From the NCBI RefSeq assembly GCF_022512515.1, contig NZ_JAKWBK010000005.1, positions 1 to 64,000 on the forward strand: a stretch of DNA of 64,000 nucleotides, read 5' to 3'. The stretch comes from Paraniabella hibiscisoli. Its GTDB lineage: Bacteria > Bacteroidota > Bacteroidia > Chitinophagales > Chitinophagaceae. The notes below the pieces were generated by a model that made no database searches, was not told the origin of the DNA, and worked only from the letters and a program-made list of their open reading frames with translations. This document shows, piece by piece, positions 19,684 through 30,093 of the stretch (positions are counted from its first letter, which is position 1; each line of letters begins with the position of its first letter). Position numbers and translations under genes: made by a program.

Positions 19684-21179
19684 TTAATCAGCATCAATAA
19701 ACTTCAGGCTTTCTATAAGATCACCGGCAATCATAGCTTCCATTCCGTAGCGGGCTGCTGCTTTGTCGCCCCCTGATCCATGAAGGTAAACACCCATTAC
19801 TGCTGCTTCAGCAGGTGTGTATTGCTGCGCCAGTAAACCAGTAATGATGCCGGTAAGTACATCGCCGCTTCCTCCCGTGGCCATGCCAGCATTACCGGTG
19901 GTATTAAAGTAGCCTTTGCCGGCCGGTGTAGCAATAAAAGTTCGATGACCTTTTAAAACGATAATGATCTTTAAATGAACTGCCTGCTCCATGGCCATTT
20001 CTATTCGTTCAAAGTCGTTAGATGCCTCCCCAAAAAGACGACTGAATTCTTTAGGGTGAGGTGTTAAAATGCTGCTTTCAGGAATAAGGTTTAACCAGTT
20101 TTTATTTTCAGACAGGATATTCAACGCATCAGCATCCAGCACCAGCGGGCTTTTATAGTTGCTTAATACAAATTGTAAGAGTTTTTGTGTAGATGGATGA
20201 AGACCTATTCCCGGACCAATACCTATCGCCGAATATCCGGCTAACGCATAGTCAATGGCAGATATAATTTTGGCTTCACTATCTGCGTTACACATAGCTT
20301 CGGGTGCGCTGATCTGCATAATGTTGATGCCTTCGCCAGGTATATGAGCACTCACTAGTCCGGCGCCGCTTCGCAGGCAAGCTTTGGTACTGAGCACTGC
20401 CGCACCCATTTTACCATAGCTTCCGGCTATAATCAGGGCATGTCCGAAATTACCCTTATGGGCATAGTTTTTTCGTGGCTTGTAAAAAGATTGAAAGAGT
20501 ACCTGGTCTATTAATTCATACCGGGACCCGACAGTTGTGGGGTAATGGGGATCGAGGCCAATATCCAGCACCTGAACCTGACCAAAATATATCGCATTGC
20601 GGGGCATCAGTAAGCCCAGCTTAAAATTTTGGAAAGTTAAAGTATGGTCAGCTTCTATAATAGGGGTGGCACCTGAATAGGCATCACTCTGCAACCCGGA
20701 AGGCATATCAATTGCAATTACCTGGTTGGACAGGCTATTGATGTAATTGATGATCTCTCCGGTAAATCCTTCTATGGGCCTGTTTAAGCCTGTGCCCAGT
20801 AGGGCATCGATTATGATACCGGATGAAGAGAATGCAGGGAGCGGTGCACCTGGGTTTAATTCAATAGGGTCTGTAGCCGGAGTTGACTTTAGTCTTTCGA
20901 GATTAGTAAGAAAGTCGGTGCTTTTTTACCGGCAGTGTTTACGATAAATACCCGTACCGGAATACGCAAGATGGTCAATAGCCTGGCAATTGCCAATCCA
21001 TCACCTCCATTATTACCCATGCCGCAAACGATGTCAAATGAATGACCGGGAAAATGCTTGCATATCCAGTCTGTACAAGCAACTGCTGCTCTTTCCATCA
21101 GGTCAATGGAGCGAATCGATTCCTGTTGAATGGTATATTGATCCCATTCCCGTATTTGTGAGGCATTGAGTAGTTGCAT
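19684..21179 (-). CDS. nnr: Bifunctional NAD(P)H-hydrate epimerase / ADP-dependent NAD(P)H-hydrate dehydratase, one frameshift
   Basis: Repairs hydrated, inactive NADHX and NADPHX. The N-terminal ~210 residues are the YjeF epimerase domain (CGMGNNGGDGLAIAR); the C-terminal ~280 are the ribokinase-like dehydratase domain (GHALIIAGSYGKMGAAVLSTKA, VLKGHRTFIATP, NAGMATGGSGDVLTGIITGLLAQ). One base is missing in the run near 20919-20924; repair joins NTAGKK to STDFLTNLERLKSTPATDP and carries the frame through to 20706. Repaired length is 498 residues, normal for the fused enzyme. Confidence 0.93.
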
Positions 21180-21242
21180 GGCCGGTATTAAGCATTAAAG
21201 ATAAATAATGCCTTACAATGCGAACGGACCAGCCAGATTAAA

Positions 21243-22681
21243 CTAGCTTTTTTTCTTTTTAACCGGCTCTGTTTTTTTCGGAGTGCTTGTTTGCTTTTTG
21301 GCGGCTGGCTTTGTCGTTTTTGTTGTTTTGACTACGGGTTTAGCGGTAGTAGTTTTTGCTTTGGATGCCTTGTTAGGGATAGCTTTGGCTTCCACCTTTG
21401 CCTTATTGTTTTTATTCGGTGTTTCGCGTATTTTTTGGCAGGTGGCAGAACCGGTTTTTTCTTTTCCACTACCACGGGCAGAGGTGTGGGGGTAACAGAG
21501 GGTTCTTCTTCCGCCTGTGTATCATTCTGCATATAGTCGCCAAACACATTGTAAGCCAGTTTGGCCGCCTTGTAAATGCTGCTGTTGTACTGGTTACCTA
21601 AGATGATGATCACGGCTTTTTCGTTGGTTAATCTTGCGAACGCGGGACTAAAGCCATGCCATTTACCGTTGTGGTAGATTACTTTCTTGCCATTAGGCAG
21701 ATTCAGCAGGCGCCACCCTAAGCCATAGTTGTGCGTAGAAGGTGTTTCGTTACTGAGTGGCTGGTAGGCAGAGTCCAGCAGGGTTTGCCTGATGAATGCA
21801 TTATTATATAAAGCGGCATCCCATTTCATCATATCGCGTGGGGTGCTGTAAATATTTTTATCGCCATAAGTATGATCAAAAATATCCTGGTCCCATAAAA
21901 CGCCGGATGGTTTATAGGACATCATCACGCGACCACTATCTGTTGGCGTATAAACAAATGTATGCTCCATGCCCAGGGGCTTAAAAATGGTTTCACTGAG
22001 GTATTGTGGATAGGGTTTGCCGGTTACCTTTTCAATGATCAATGCCAGAAGTACATAGTTGGTATTGCAATAGCTGAACCGGCTACCGGTTCTATAGCTG
22101 AGACTGGGTTGGTATTGTACCAGGAAATTAAGCACATCTGTATTAGTTACCATTTGCCTGGCCGGCCATTTTTCTTTATCCTCCATAAAATACAGGTAAT
22201 TAGGTAAGCCGCTACGATGACTCAAGAGGTCTTTAACCGTTACACCGGGATAGGGGAAGCCGGGGAAGTATTTGGTAAGGTCGTCTGTTAACTGTATTTT
22301 TCCCTGTTGTATTAATTTTAAGATGGTTACCCCTGTGAATGGCTTGCTGGTAGAGGCCAGGTGAAAAGACGAGCTATCCGTAATAGGTGTGATCTTTGCC
22401 TTAGGATCAGTAAAACCCACATATTTCTCATAAAGAATATTGCCCCCTTTTGCTACTAATATGGCTCCGTTGAAATTTCGGTTAACCAGGTGTTTGTCGA
22501 AAAGTTCATTTAGCCGGGCCTGGTACATGGCCAGTTCGCCCTCCTTTAATTTCTCAGGTGCAGCGAGCGCAATACCCAGAGAATCCGCATCTTCCGGGGC
22601 GAGGGTGGGATTGGAAGAGCCTGATTTACAGGCAACAAAAACTAAAGCCAGGCAAAGGGAAACTATAAGTCTTCTCAACAT
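21243..22681 (-). CDS. Serine hydrolase lipoprotein (class C beta-lactamase / DD-peptidase fold) with basic low-complexity tail
   Basis: A lipoprotein by its lipobox (LVFVACKS), so likely periplasmic or surface exposed. The beta-lactamase fold shows S-x-x-K in LASTSKPFTG, Y-x-N in FSYCNTNY and a late H-x-G in YHNGKWHGF. Such proteins include DD-peptidases, esterases and beta-lactamases; activity is not predictable. After the catalytic domain about 100 residues are rich in Lys, Pro, Ala and Thr. A one-base loss in the run near 21430-21435 breaks the tail; repair continues it to a stop at 21243-21245 and gives 479 residues, ending in KKKKS. Confidence 0.85.
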
Positions 22682-22698
22682 TCATTCATTTAAGCCTG

Positions 22699-22706
22699 CA
22701 AATGTA
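22699..22706 (-). promoter_or_regulatory. -7 element of the serine hydrolase gene
   Basis: The minus strand reads TACATTTG, matching TAnnTTTG, 17 bases before the ATG at 22681. No clear -33 element. Confidence 0.5.
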
Positions 22707-23052
22707 ATCGTATCGATTTTTGAATCCGCCTATCTTGATAAATATTTGGTGATTTTAACAAGCTACAGCGCTAGCAATATCAATTCTCACAGCCTTTATC
22801 GGATCTGGCGGTATTTATAGCGATTCCTTCCATCCCTTTTCAACTTGATCCTTCAACTGTATGGTAAGGTGTATGATAAGCACAAAAAAACAACTCGTTG
22901 TTTATAGGCAGCTCATTTTGAGTTGCCTGAAGTATACTCCCCTCAATTTCATGAAGCTTGGTTTCATAAAATTACTTAACCTGTTGGTTTGCGAAACGGG
23001 TTGAATATTATTGCGAAACATTTTGGTGGAAATAGAAGGCAACAGACAGTGC
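22707..23052. other. Intergenic region with one hairpin, no gene recognised
   Basis: No open frame here resembles a protein. A 9-base-pair imperfect hairpin with a 3-base loop lies at 22907-22927, but no T tract follows on either strand, so it is not a standard terminator. Confidence 0.4.
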
Positions 23053-23083
23053 AAAAAAGAAAAAGCCGCCTGATAGACGACTT
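23053..23083 (-). terminator. Terminator downstream of tRNA-Arg
   Basis: On the minus strand an 8-base-pair stem (23083-23076 with 23070-23063, two G-T pairs) with a 5-base loop is followed by a tract of T with one C, five bases after the tRNA 3' end. Confidence 0.7.
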
Positions 23084-23087
23084 CTTG

Positions 23088-23161
23088 TGACCGCGTTAGG
23101 ATTCAAACCTAAAACCTTCTGATCCGTAGTCAGATGCTCTATTCAATTGAGCTACGCAGCC
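23088..23161 (-). tRNA. tRNA-Arg (anticodon ACG)
   Basis: The minus strand folds as a 74-base tRNA. The acceptor stem pairs 23161-23155 with 23095-23089 (two wobble pairs), the D-arm starts TAGCTCAATTG, the anticodon loop reads CTACGGA between TCTGA and TCAGA, and the T-arm holds GGTTTGAATCC. The anticodon ACG reads CGN arginine codons. The CCA end is not encoded. Confidence 0.93.
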
Positions 23162-23647
23162 ATTTCCCATAAGGGAGAGCAAAGTTAAGGAAAAATGCAA
23201 TTCTAACAAAGCGATTGAGTAAAAAATCAAAAATATTTGTAAAGAAGCAGATTAGGACAGATAACAAGCTTGCTTCTAGCCTGTAATCGGCCTATTTTTC
23301 AATGTATTGGTAATGAATTGGTTTTGATCGATAAAAAGATCTTCACCCATCCACCACTTTTTTCTATGGTAAAGCGGGGCTCTTTTTTGCCGCTTTTGCG
23401 GTTACCGAGCAACAGGGCTTTTCGTCCCCAGGTAATTAGTATAATTATAGCGTTTCTCATAAACATAGATTTTATAGTCGTTTCCGATGTCAAAGATAGA
23501 AAGTTTAATTTTCACGTCATCTAACTAATATTGGTGATGTTTTAATTAATTCATACATTTACAGCTACCTTCTAACCAAGTCTAGCGTAGCTTATAGCAA
23601 TTGAAGCAAAGCTAAACCTGAGGAATATTGGAATAACTTAATTAAAA
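23162..23647. other. Intergenic region, 486 bases, nothing convincing
   Basis: A minus-strand frame at 23299-23493 could encode about 64 residues rich in Lys and Ile, but I recognise no family, no promoter and no ribosome site, and given the indel rate of this sequence I do not call it. No RNA structure stands out. Confidence 0.4.
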
Positions 23648-26279
23648 GTGAATTCGGGAAAACCCATAACATTATCTGAAAAGGTTAAGATTACTATTGC
23701 TTTAAGCGTGAGTGCGCTTATCCTGATAGGGTTGGGTATTTTTGCTAATTCACGAACCATCCGGTATAAGCAATCCATGCGGGATGTTAATTTGTCTGGT
23801 ATTATCATCACCCGTTCGCAGGATATTCTCAACGACATACAGGATTTGCAGGCAGCCTACCGCGGGTATATCATCACCAATGATTCTTCCTTCCTGAAAT
23901 CTTTCGGTATTTCGAGTCGCATATTGCATACCCGCATCAATTCCTTAAAAAGCCTGCCCATGATCTATAAGCAACGCTTATTACTGGACAGCATTGCTGG
24001 TTTGATCAGCGACCAGAAAGAAGTGGCTTACAGCATCATTGTAAAGCGTAGATACGTATCTTTTTTAGAAGCCTGGAATTTTTTGAACAGGGGCGATGAA
24101 ACAAGGCTGGTGAATAAGCTCCGGTACAATGTGTTGAACTTTATCAATACCGAAAAAGCCCTGCAGTCAGGAAAACTGAAAAAGAAAATGATAGTTTCAA
24201 TATGGTGATCTATGTGGTGATCATGAGCGTGGTTGTAGCCGTATTGATTATTATGCTTACGCTTGTTTACATCCGCAAGATTTACCAGCGACTGGTTGAT
24301 ACGGAAAAGCTGTTATTGAAATCGCAGATAAGGCTTGAGAGTATATTAGATAAATTACCGGTGGGCGTAATTATCGTGAACACTAAAAGTAATGAATACC
24401 ATGCTAATCAAAAAGCGGTTACCTTACTCGATCAACAATTACTCTCAGATGGTAAAGTATTTGAGGCCCTCGATCACACCTATACTTTCAGCGGTGCATT
24501 GAAAGATGATCTGCGGGATAAATTATTTATTACCCATGCCATACATGGTGAAGAAAATATAGGCTTTAATGAAACTACGGTAGAAGTGAACGGGAAGCAG
24601 ATCCCGTTGAGGGTAAGCGCTATCCGCTTTACAATGAAAAAAACCAGCTGGAGTATGCCATCTCTGTTTTTGATGATATCAGCAATATCAAGCAGTTTGA
24701 AAATGAATTGATCGAAGCCAAAAAACTGGTAGAAGAATCGTTGCGTTTAAAGGAGTCCTTCCTTAGCAATATGAGCCACGAGATTAGGACGCCTATTAAT
24801 GCGATACTGGGCTTTGCCGAGCTATTGGGTAAAAGAGATATTGGCACAGAGGAAAACGAATACGTACGTATTATCCGCTCAGCGGGGAGAACCTCCTGAG
24901 GTTGTTAAATGATATTCTTGATTTTTCGAAGCTGGAGTCGAATATGATGGTGTTTGAAGAACACCCGGTTAGCATTGATGGTATTTTAAATTCTATTTGT
25001 GTATTATACCTTCCCAAAGCCCGTAACAAGGGTATTACATTGAGCTATGAATGTAATAGTAATGTGCCGGAAGTAGTGGTGGGAGACCCGGTACGATTGA
25101 CGCAGGTGATCACTAATATTGTAGGCAACGCGATTAAGTTTACGCCCAAAGGCAGTGTATTGATCTTCGCGAAGATGATTGCTTCCAACGAAAAAACTTC
25201 TGTTATCGAGTTCAGGATCAAAGATTCAGGAATCGGTATTTCAAAAGATAAGCTATCAAGGGTTTTTAAACGCTTTGAGCAGGCGGGAGTGGAAACTACC
25301 AGGTTGTATGGCGGTACAGGATTGGGGTTAAGCATTGCCAAACATATTGTTCAAAGCCAGGGCGGCGAGATTACCGTAACCAGTGAGTTGGGGGTAGGGT
25401 CTATTTTCAGCTTCACCATGGAGTTTGCCAATTTTGATGAATCGGAACTGGACAAATCCGCACCGATTGAAACTGTAACCGACCTGTCGTTTTTAGATGA
25501 CTTAAGGATTTTGCTGGTGGAAGATAACTCACTCAATATAAAACTGGTTAATGGAATTTTCCTTGGAACCAATGTGAAAATAGATGTGGCGGAGAATGGC
25601 TTCGAGGCTATAGATAAGTTAAAAGAGAATTTTTATGATATCGTTTTAATGGATATAGAGTTGCCTGATATGAACGGTTATGACACGACAAAGATCGTCA
25701 GGAAAGAGCTCAATCTGCAGCTGCCTATTATTGCACTAACAGCTCACGTATTGGCAGGTGAAAAAGATAAATGCCTGGAGGCAGGCATGAATGATTACCT
25801 GACCAAACCGGTTAATACCCGGCAGTTATTTGAAAAAATAAGCGCCCTGGTATCCAGGGACTTTAGTGCGCCTATAGAGATCCCGGTAAAAGTTGCAACA
25901 AGCAGCCCTTCGCAAAAGCTTTTTCAACAGATAATAGCGTCGTTGACTTGAGTTATCTCAGGGAGCTTTCTGATAATAATAAGGAGTTTGAAAAAGAGGT
26001 GATAGAACTTTTTTATCGCAGGTGCCGGGACAAATGGAGGAATTAGACAATGCAATTAACGAACGAAATTATAAAGAGATAAAAATGCTGGCGCATAAGC
26101 TTAAATCGTCTACAGCAGTTACGATTGGCAAAAAGCTGATGCCGCATTTTGAACTGCTGGAAGAAAAAGCCATAAAAGATGAACTGCCCGAGAATGCCCT
26201 GCGAAGCTACCAGATTATCAAAAGCATTTTATCAAAAGGAATTAGCCAGTTAGAGCAGCTATTGGAAACCTCGTACTAA
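23648..26279 (+). CDS. Hybrid sensor histidine kinase: membrane sensor - PAS - HisKA - HATPase - receiver - HPt, five frameshifts
   Basis: A phosphorelay kinase of 878 residues after repair. Order: TM helix 1 (~17-35), a CHASE3-like periplasmic helical domain with LQAAYRGYIITNDSSFL, TM helix 2 (~190-212), a PAS domain (RLESILDKLPVGVIIVN), HisKA with phospho-His in MSHEIRTPINAILGF, HATPase with NIVGNAIKFTP and KDSGIGIS, a receiver with acceptor Asp in IVLMDIELPDMNGY, and a C-terminal HPt with AHKLKSSTAV. The start is GTG 23648. Frame breaks at about 24190, 24640, 24893, 25920 and 26012 are all single missing bases. No cognate DNA-binding regulator is adjacent, so the HPt presumably passes phosphate to a remote partner. 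Confidence 0.9.
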
Positions 26280-26299
26280 ATCAATTATCCTAAACAAGG

Positions 26300-27524
26300 T
26301 TAAACTAATTGTTGCGCCACTTCCTGCACGGGCAGGGCATTGGTATAAAAGCCCGTTATTTTTTCAATTACTTTCTCCACCAATATATCGGGACAGGATG
26401 CACCGCTGGTAATTAGTATTTTCACCGGTTCCCGCCGGGGCAGATAATCAGCGGTTAGTAGCTCCTGGTTGGTGTGAAAATTAAAATGGATGATCTCTTT
26501 AGAAGAGACGATCTTATCGGGACTATTGATATAATAAGTGGGCAGTTTTTCTTCGCAAAGTTCTACCAGGTGAGAGGTGTTGGACGAGTTGTATCCACCA
26601 ACAACGATAGCCAGGTCCGCATCCGTTTCAAGCATCGCCGAAACAGAGGTTTGGTTATCATTGGTAGCATAGCAAAGCGTATCCCTGGTGTCTGCAAACC
26701 GCTCTGCCAGGTTTTCTTTGGTAAGTGCGTGCTTGTCGATCATTACTTGCTTTAAATAATCGGCAATAGCTTGCGTGTCGCTGGCCAGCATGGTAGTTTG
26801 GTTTACCACCCCAATTCTCTCCAGGTCTCTGGTTACATCAAAGCCTTCGCTATACTGGTTTTTAAATTCCTCATAAAAATGAGCTGCGCTCAGCTCGCCG
26901 GTAATGTATAAGGCCAGTCTTTTTGTTTCCTTCATGTCCTTCACCACTATTGAAGGGGCGCCTGCAGCAGCATGCGAAAAAGTAGCTCTTGTTTCTTCGT
27001 GCGATGGTTTACCATGTATAATAATGGTATAATCTTTTTTGCAATGGCTGCACTCCGGTTCCATACCTTCTCTACAAAAGGGCAGGTAGTATTATACTTT
27101 TCGGTGGGAATACCAATATCATTTAACTTCTTTTCTATTGCCAGGGTGGTTCCGAATGCGGGTATCAGCACAATATCATCACCGGTAAGGGTATCGAAAG
27201 GAATCAGTTCTTTGCCATAGGTGTCCTGCAGAAACTGAACACCATGCTGGCTTAGATCTGCATTTACCTGTGGGTTATGGATCATTTCGCTTAACAAAAA
27301 GATGCGTTTCCCGGGGTTTTCCTCTACTGTTTTAAAAGCAATTTCTATGGCATTTTCCACGCCATAACAAAAGCCAAAATGCCGGGCAAGATATATTTGT
27401 ACGGGTCCGAAGTCAAGCAGGGTGGGAGCAAAATCTTTTTCAACTTATCTCTTTCCTTCCGTAGCTTTTTAATAGTAGATATAAGAGAACTCCTGTAAAA
27501 AACCGGTACGTCAAACTGCTTCAT
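26300..27524 (-). CDS. ispH: 4-hydroxy-3-methylbut-2-enyl diphosphate reductase IspH, two frameshifts
   Basis: Last step of the MEP isoprenoid pathway: an oxygen-sensitive 4Fe-4S enzyme making IPP and DMAPP. The three cluster cysteines are visible in HFGFCYGVENA, NTTCPFVEKVW and TSGASCPDILV. The catalytic region KPSHEE and the NQTTMLASDT segment are also present. Repaired length is 408 residues, longer than enterobacterial IspH because of an N-terminal extension (MKQFDVPVFYRSSLISTIKK) seen in this phylum. Frame breaks are near 27436 and 27025, one base each. Start chosen at 27524. Confidence 0.93.
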
Positions 27525-27624
27525 AAATGCAAAGATAAACAGGAAAACAAGATAAATGAACCGGTATAAAAGCAATACCACTCAATACAAATATTTCCCT
27601 ATCTTCAATTTCAAAGATTTCTTT

Positions 27625-29014
27625 ATGAGCAAACTCGCAGTTTTAGCAGTAGGTATGATGTTGTTAAGCGCTTGTAAGCTAATGCCTAAAGAAGAAAAAG
27701 ACAAACAACAAAATAAAACCGGTACAATGGCAGTAACAACAACGAATACAGACTGGAAACATGCAACCAATATTTATGAAGTAAATGTGAGGCAGTATAC
27801 AGCGGAAGGTACTTTTAACGCTTTTTTAAAAGAGCTTCCAAGGCTTAAGGATATGGGCGTGCAGGTTTTATGGTTTATGCCTATAACACCTATTGCGAAA
27901 GAGAAAATGAAGGGCTCGCTGGGTAGCTATTATGCATGCTCCGACTATACGTCTATCAATCCTGAATTTGGTACACTGCAAGATTTTAAAAACTGGTGGA
28001 TACGGCTCATGAACTGGGTTTTAAAGTAATTATCGATTGGGTGGCTAATCATACGGGCTGGGACCATGTTTGGACCAAATCTCACCCCGATTATTACCTG
28101 CATGACTCTGTTACCGGCACTTTTCATGTAGCCAGCGGTATGGATGATATTATTGAGTTGAATTTTCAAAACCCTGAACTGCGCAAGGCTATGATCGATG
28201 CGATGAAATACTGGGTTCAGGAATGTGATATTGACGGTTTCAGGTGTGACCTGGCATCCTGGGTGGAAGTGGATTTCTGGCAGGAAGCAAGACCGCAGGT
28301 AGATGCAGTAAAGCCTTTATTCTGGCTGGGCGAGTTTGATGAATTAGAAGGCCCCGACTATGGTAAGGTGTTCGATGCCAGCTATTCGTGGAAATGGATG
28401 CATAAGACCAAAGATTTCTATCAGCAACACCAGCCTTTACATGAATTGCTGGATCTGTTGCAGCAATATAGCCATATCGGCGACAGCAGCATGAGAGCCT
28501 GGTTTACCACTAACCACGATGAAAACAGCTGGAACGGAACAGAGTATGAAAAATATGGTGATATGGCTAAAGCGCTTGCCGTATTTAGCTGTACCTGGAA
28601 TGGTGTGCCGCTCATCTATAGTGGACAGGAACTGCCGTTGAAAGACAAACGGTTAAAGTTTTTTGATAAAGACCCTATTCCCTGGACCGGGAAATACGAG
28701 CTGCACGATTTCTATAAAACCTTGTTGACCTTGCATGCTACTCATACAGCTTTAAGAGGAGGCGACCCTGCCGTGCAAACGCATAAATTGTCTACTACGG
28801 CAGACGATAAAATTTTTGCCTACCTGCGAAAGAATGGAGCCGATGAAGTGCTGGTAGTACTCAACCTGTCAAGAGAGGAGCGAGATTTGATATTACCGAT
28901 AATGCCATCAATGGCTCATTTGAAAATGCTTTTTCGAAAGCATCCAATGATTTCAGTTCCTCCAAAAGCTTTGATATGCAGCCCTGGGAATACCTGGTTT
29001 ACGTGAAAAAATAA
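27625..29014 (+). CDS. Alpha-amylase family lipoprotein (GH13), two frameshifts
   Basis: A secreted or surface lipoprotein (lipobox LLSACK) acting on alpha-glucans. The GH13 barrel motifs are visible: DWVANHTGWDH (region I), DGFRCDLA with the nucleophile Asp (II), GEFDE with the acid/base Glu (III) and TTNHDENSW with the third Asp (IV). A small C-terminal beta domain follows. Frame breaks near 27993 (missing A) and 28903 (missing G) are repaired to give 463 residues, ending at 29014. Start chosen at 27625, the first Met of the lipoprotein signal peptide; an earlier Met at 27556 would spoil it. No sus genes are adjacent. Confidence 0.9.
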
Positions 29015-29033
29015 GTTAGCAAGCTGATAGTAG

Positions 29034-29058
29034 AAACCCGGTAACGCCGGGTTTTTTC
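29034..29058 (+). terminator. Rho-independent terminator after the GH13 gene
   Basis: An 8-base-pair stem (29034-29041 with 29047-29054) with a 5-base loop runs into a T tract, 20 bases after the stop codon. Confidence 0.88.
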
Positions 29059-29134
29059 ATGTCTGCTCAGTAATAATGGGGCGGGTAGCAAACCGTATCA
29101 TTTCCTTGTCTGGTACAGGAGTGGCCGGCCGATG

Positions 29135-29164
29135 TTTGTTAACTGTATAAAAGTTATACTTTTA
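29135..29164 (+). promoter_or_regulatory. Promoter of the DUF4886 gene
   Basis: TTTG at 29135-29138 and TACTTTTA at 29157-29164 (one mismatch to TAnnTTTG) are 18 bases apart. The ATG at 29170 begins 5 bases later, predicting a leaderless or nearly leaderless mRNA. Confidence 0.55.
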
Positions 29165-29169
29165 ACCCT

Positions 29170-30093
29170 ATGAAAAAATGTATTGTTTTAATTGCCCTTA
29201 TTGTTTTTCAGGTTTATTCTTTAGCAGCTCAACCAGCAAAAGATCCTGATGTTTTAAAAGTTTTAGCTATTGGGAACAGCTTTTCGCAGGATGCGCTGGA
29301 GAACTATTTATATGATCTGGCGAAAGCCAATAATAAAAAAATAGTTATCGGTAATATGTATATTGGCGGTGCACCTATTGATCTGCATGTAAAAAATGCT
29401 GATAGTAATAAAAGAGCCTATGACTACCGTAAGACGCAGTTGGATGGAGAAAAGATAACCAGGAGGAATGTTAGCATAGAAGAAGCTATTGCTGATGAGA
29501 ATTGGGATTATATCAGCTTACAACAGGCCAGCCCGCTTTCGGGAAAGTACGATGTTATTATGAAGCACTTACCCTTGCTGATCAATTATGTAAAATCCAA
29601 AGCTCCCGGTGTGGCCCTCATCTATCACCAAACCTGGGCCTATCAGCAGGATTCTAAGCACACAGGATTCGCCAATTATAACAGGCAGCAGAAAATAATG
29701 TACGAACAGATAGTGGATGTTTCAAAGAAGCTCAGTAAGTCAGGCTGGTTTAAATTTATTGTGCCCTCCGGTACTGCGGTTCAAAACGGGCGAACCTCAA
29801 GCATTGGTGATCATTACACCAGGGACGGCTATCATTTAAACCTGGATTATGGGCGTTTTACAGCGGCCTGCACGTGGTATGAAAAGTTGTTTAATGCCGA
29901 TGTTCGCAAAAATAGCTACAAGCCTGAAAAGCTTTCTGACCTGCAGGCTACCATTGCTAAAACAGCAGCACATAAAGCAGTTAAAAAGCCTTTTCGTGTT
30001 TCAAGTAAACCTTTAATTATTGGCGCAGTAATACAAAAAGAGCCCGTGGTTGCAAACCACGGGCTCTTTGATATTTTTAATAACATTCTTTAG
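29170..30093 (+). CDS. Secreted DUF4886 (SGNH-hydrolase-like) protein
   Basis: An exported protein with a signal peptide of about 20 residues (…QVYSLAAQ). The fold resembles SGNH esterases: block I VLAIGNSFSQDA, a glycine block around GNMYIGGAPI and the terminal Asp-His pair in TRDGYHLN. Substrates of this family are not established; many members sit in polysaccharide loci. The open frame as read gives 307 residues but runs through the terminator hairpin at 30037-30069 and overlaps the htrA stop. A single missing base near 30003 would end the protein at 30006-30008 (279 residues), which I think more likely. Confidence 0.8.
   Translation: MKKCIVLIALIVFQVYSLAAQPAKDPDVLKVLAIGNSFSQDALENYLYDLAKANNKKIVIGNMYIGGAPIDLHVKNADSNKRAYDYRKTQLDGEKITRRNVSIEEAIADENWDYISLQQASPLSGKYDVIMKHLPLLINYVKSKAPGVALIYHQTWAYQQDSKHTGFANYNRQQKIMYEQIVDVSKKLSKSGWFKFIVPSGTAVQNGRTSSIGDHYTRDGYHLNLDYGRFTAACTWYEKLFNADVRKNSYKPEKLSDLQATIAKTAAHKAVKKPFRVSSKPLIIGAVIQKEPVVANHGLFDIFNNIL
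30037..30078. terminator. Bidirectional terminator between DUF4886 and htrA genes
   Basis: A perfect 15-base-pair inverted repeat (30037-30051 with 30055-30069) with a 3-base loop has T-rich tails on both strands, serving the two convergent genes. Confidence 0.9.

Noticed and set aside
23299..23493. Small minus-strand gene in the spacer after tRNA-Arg
   Set aside because: No recognisable protein pattern, promoter or neighbour support.
23648..26279. Several separate signalling proteins (sensor, kinase, HPt)
   Set aside because: The fragments abut in alternating frames and together form one canonical hybrid kinase with single-base gaps; separate genes would need their own starts.
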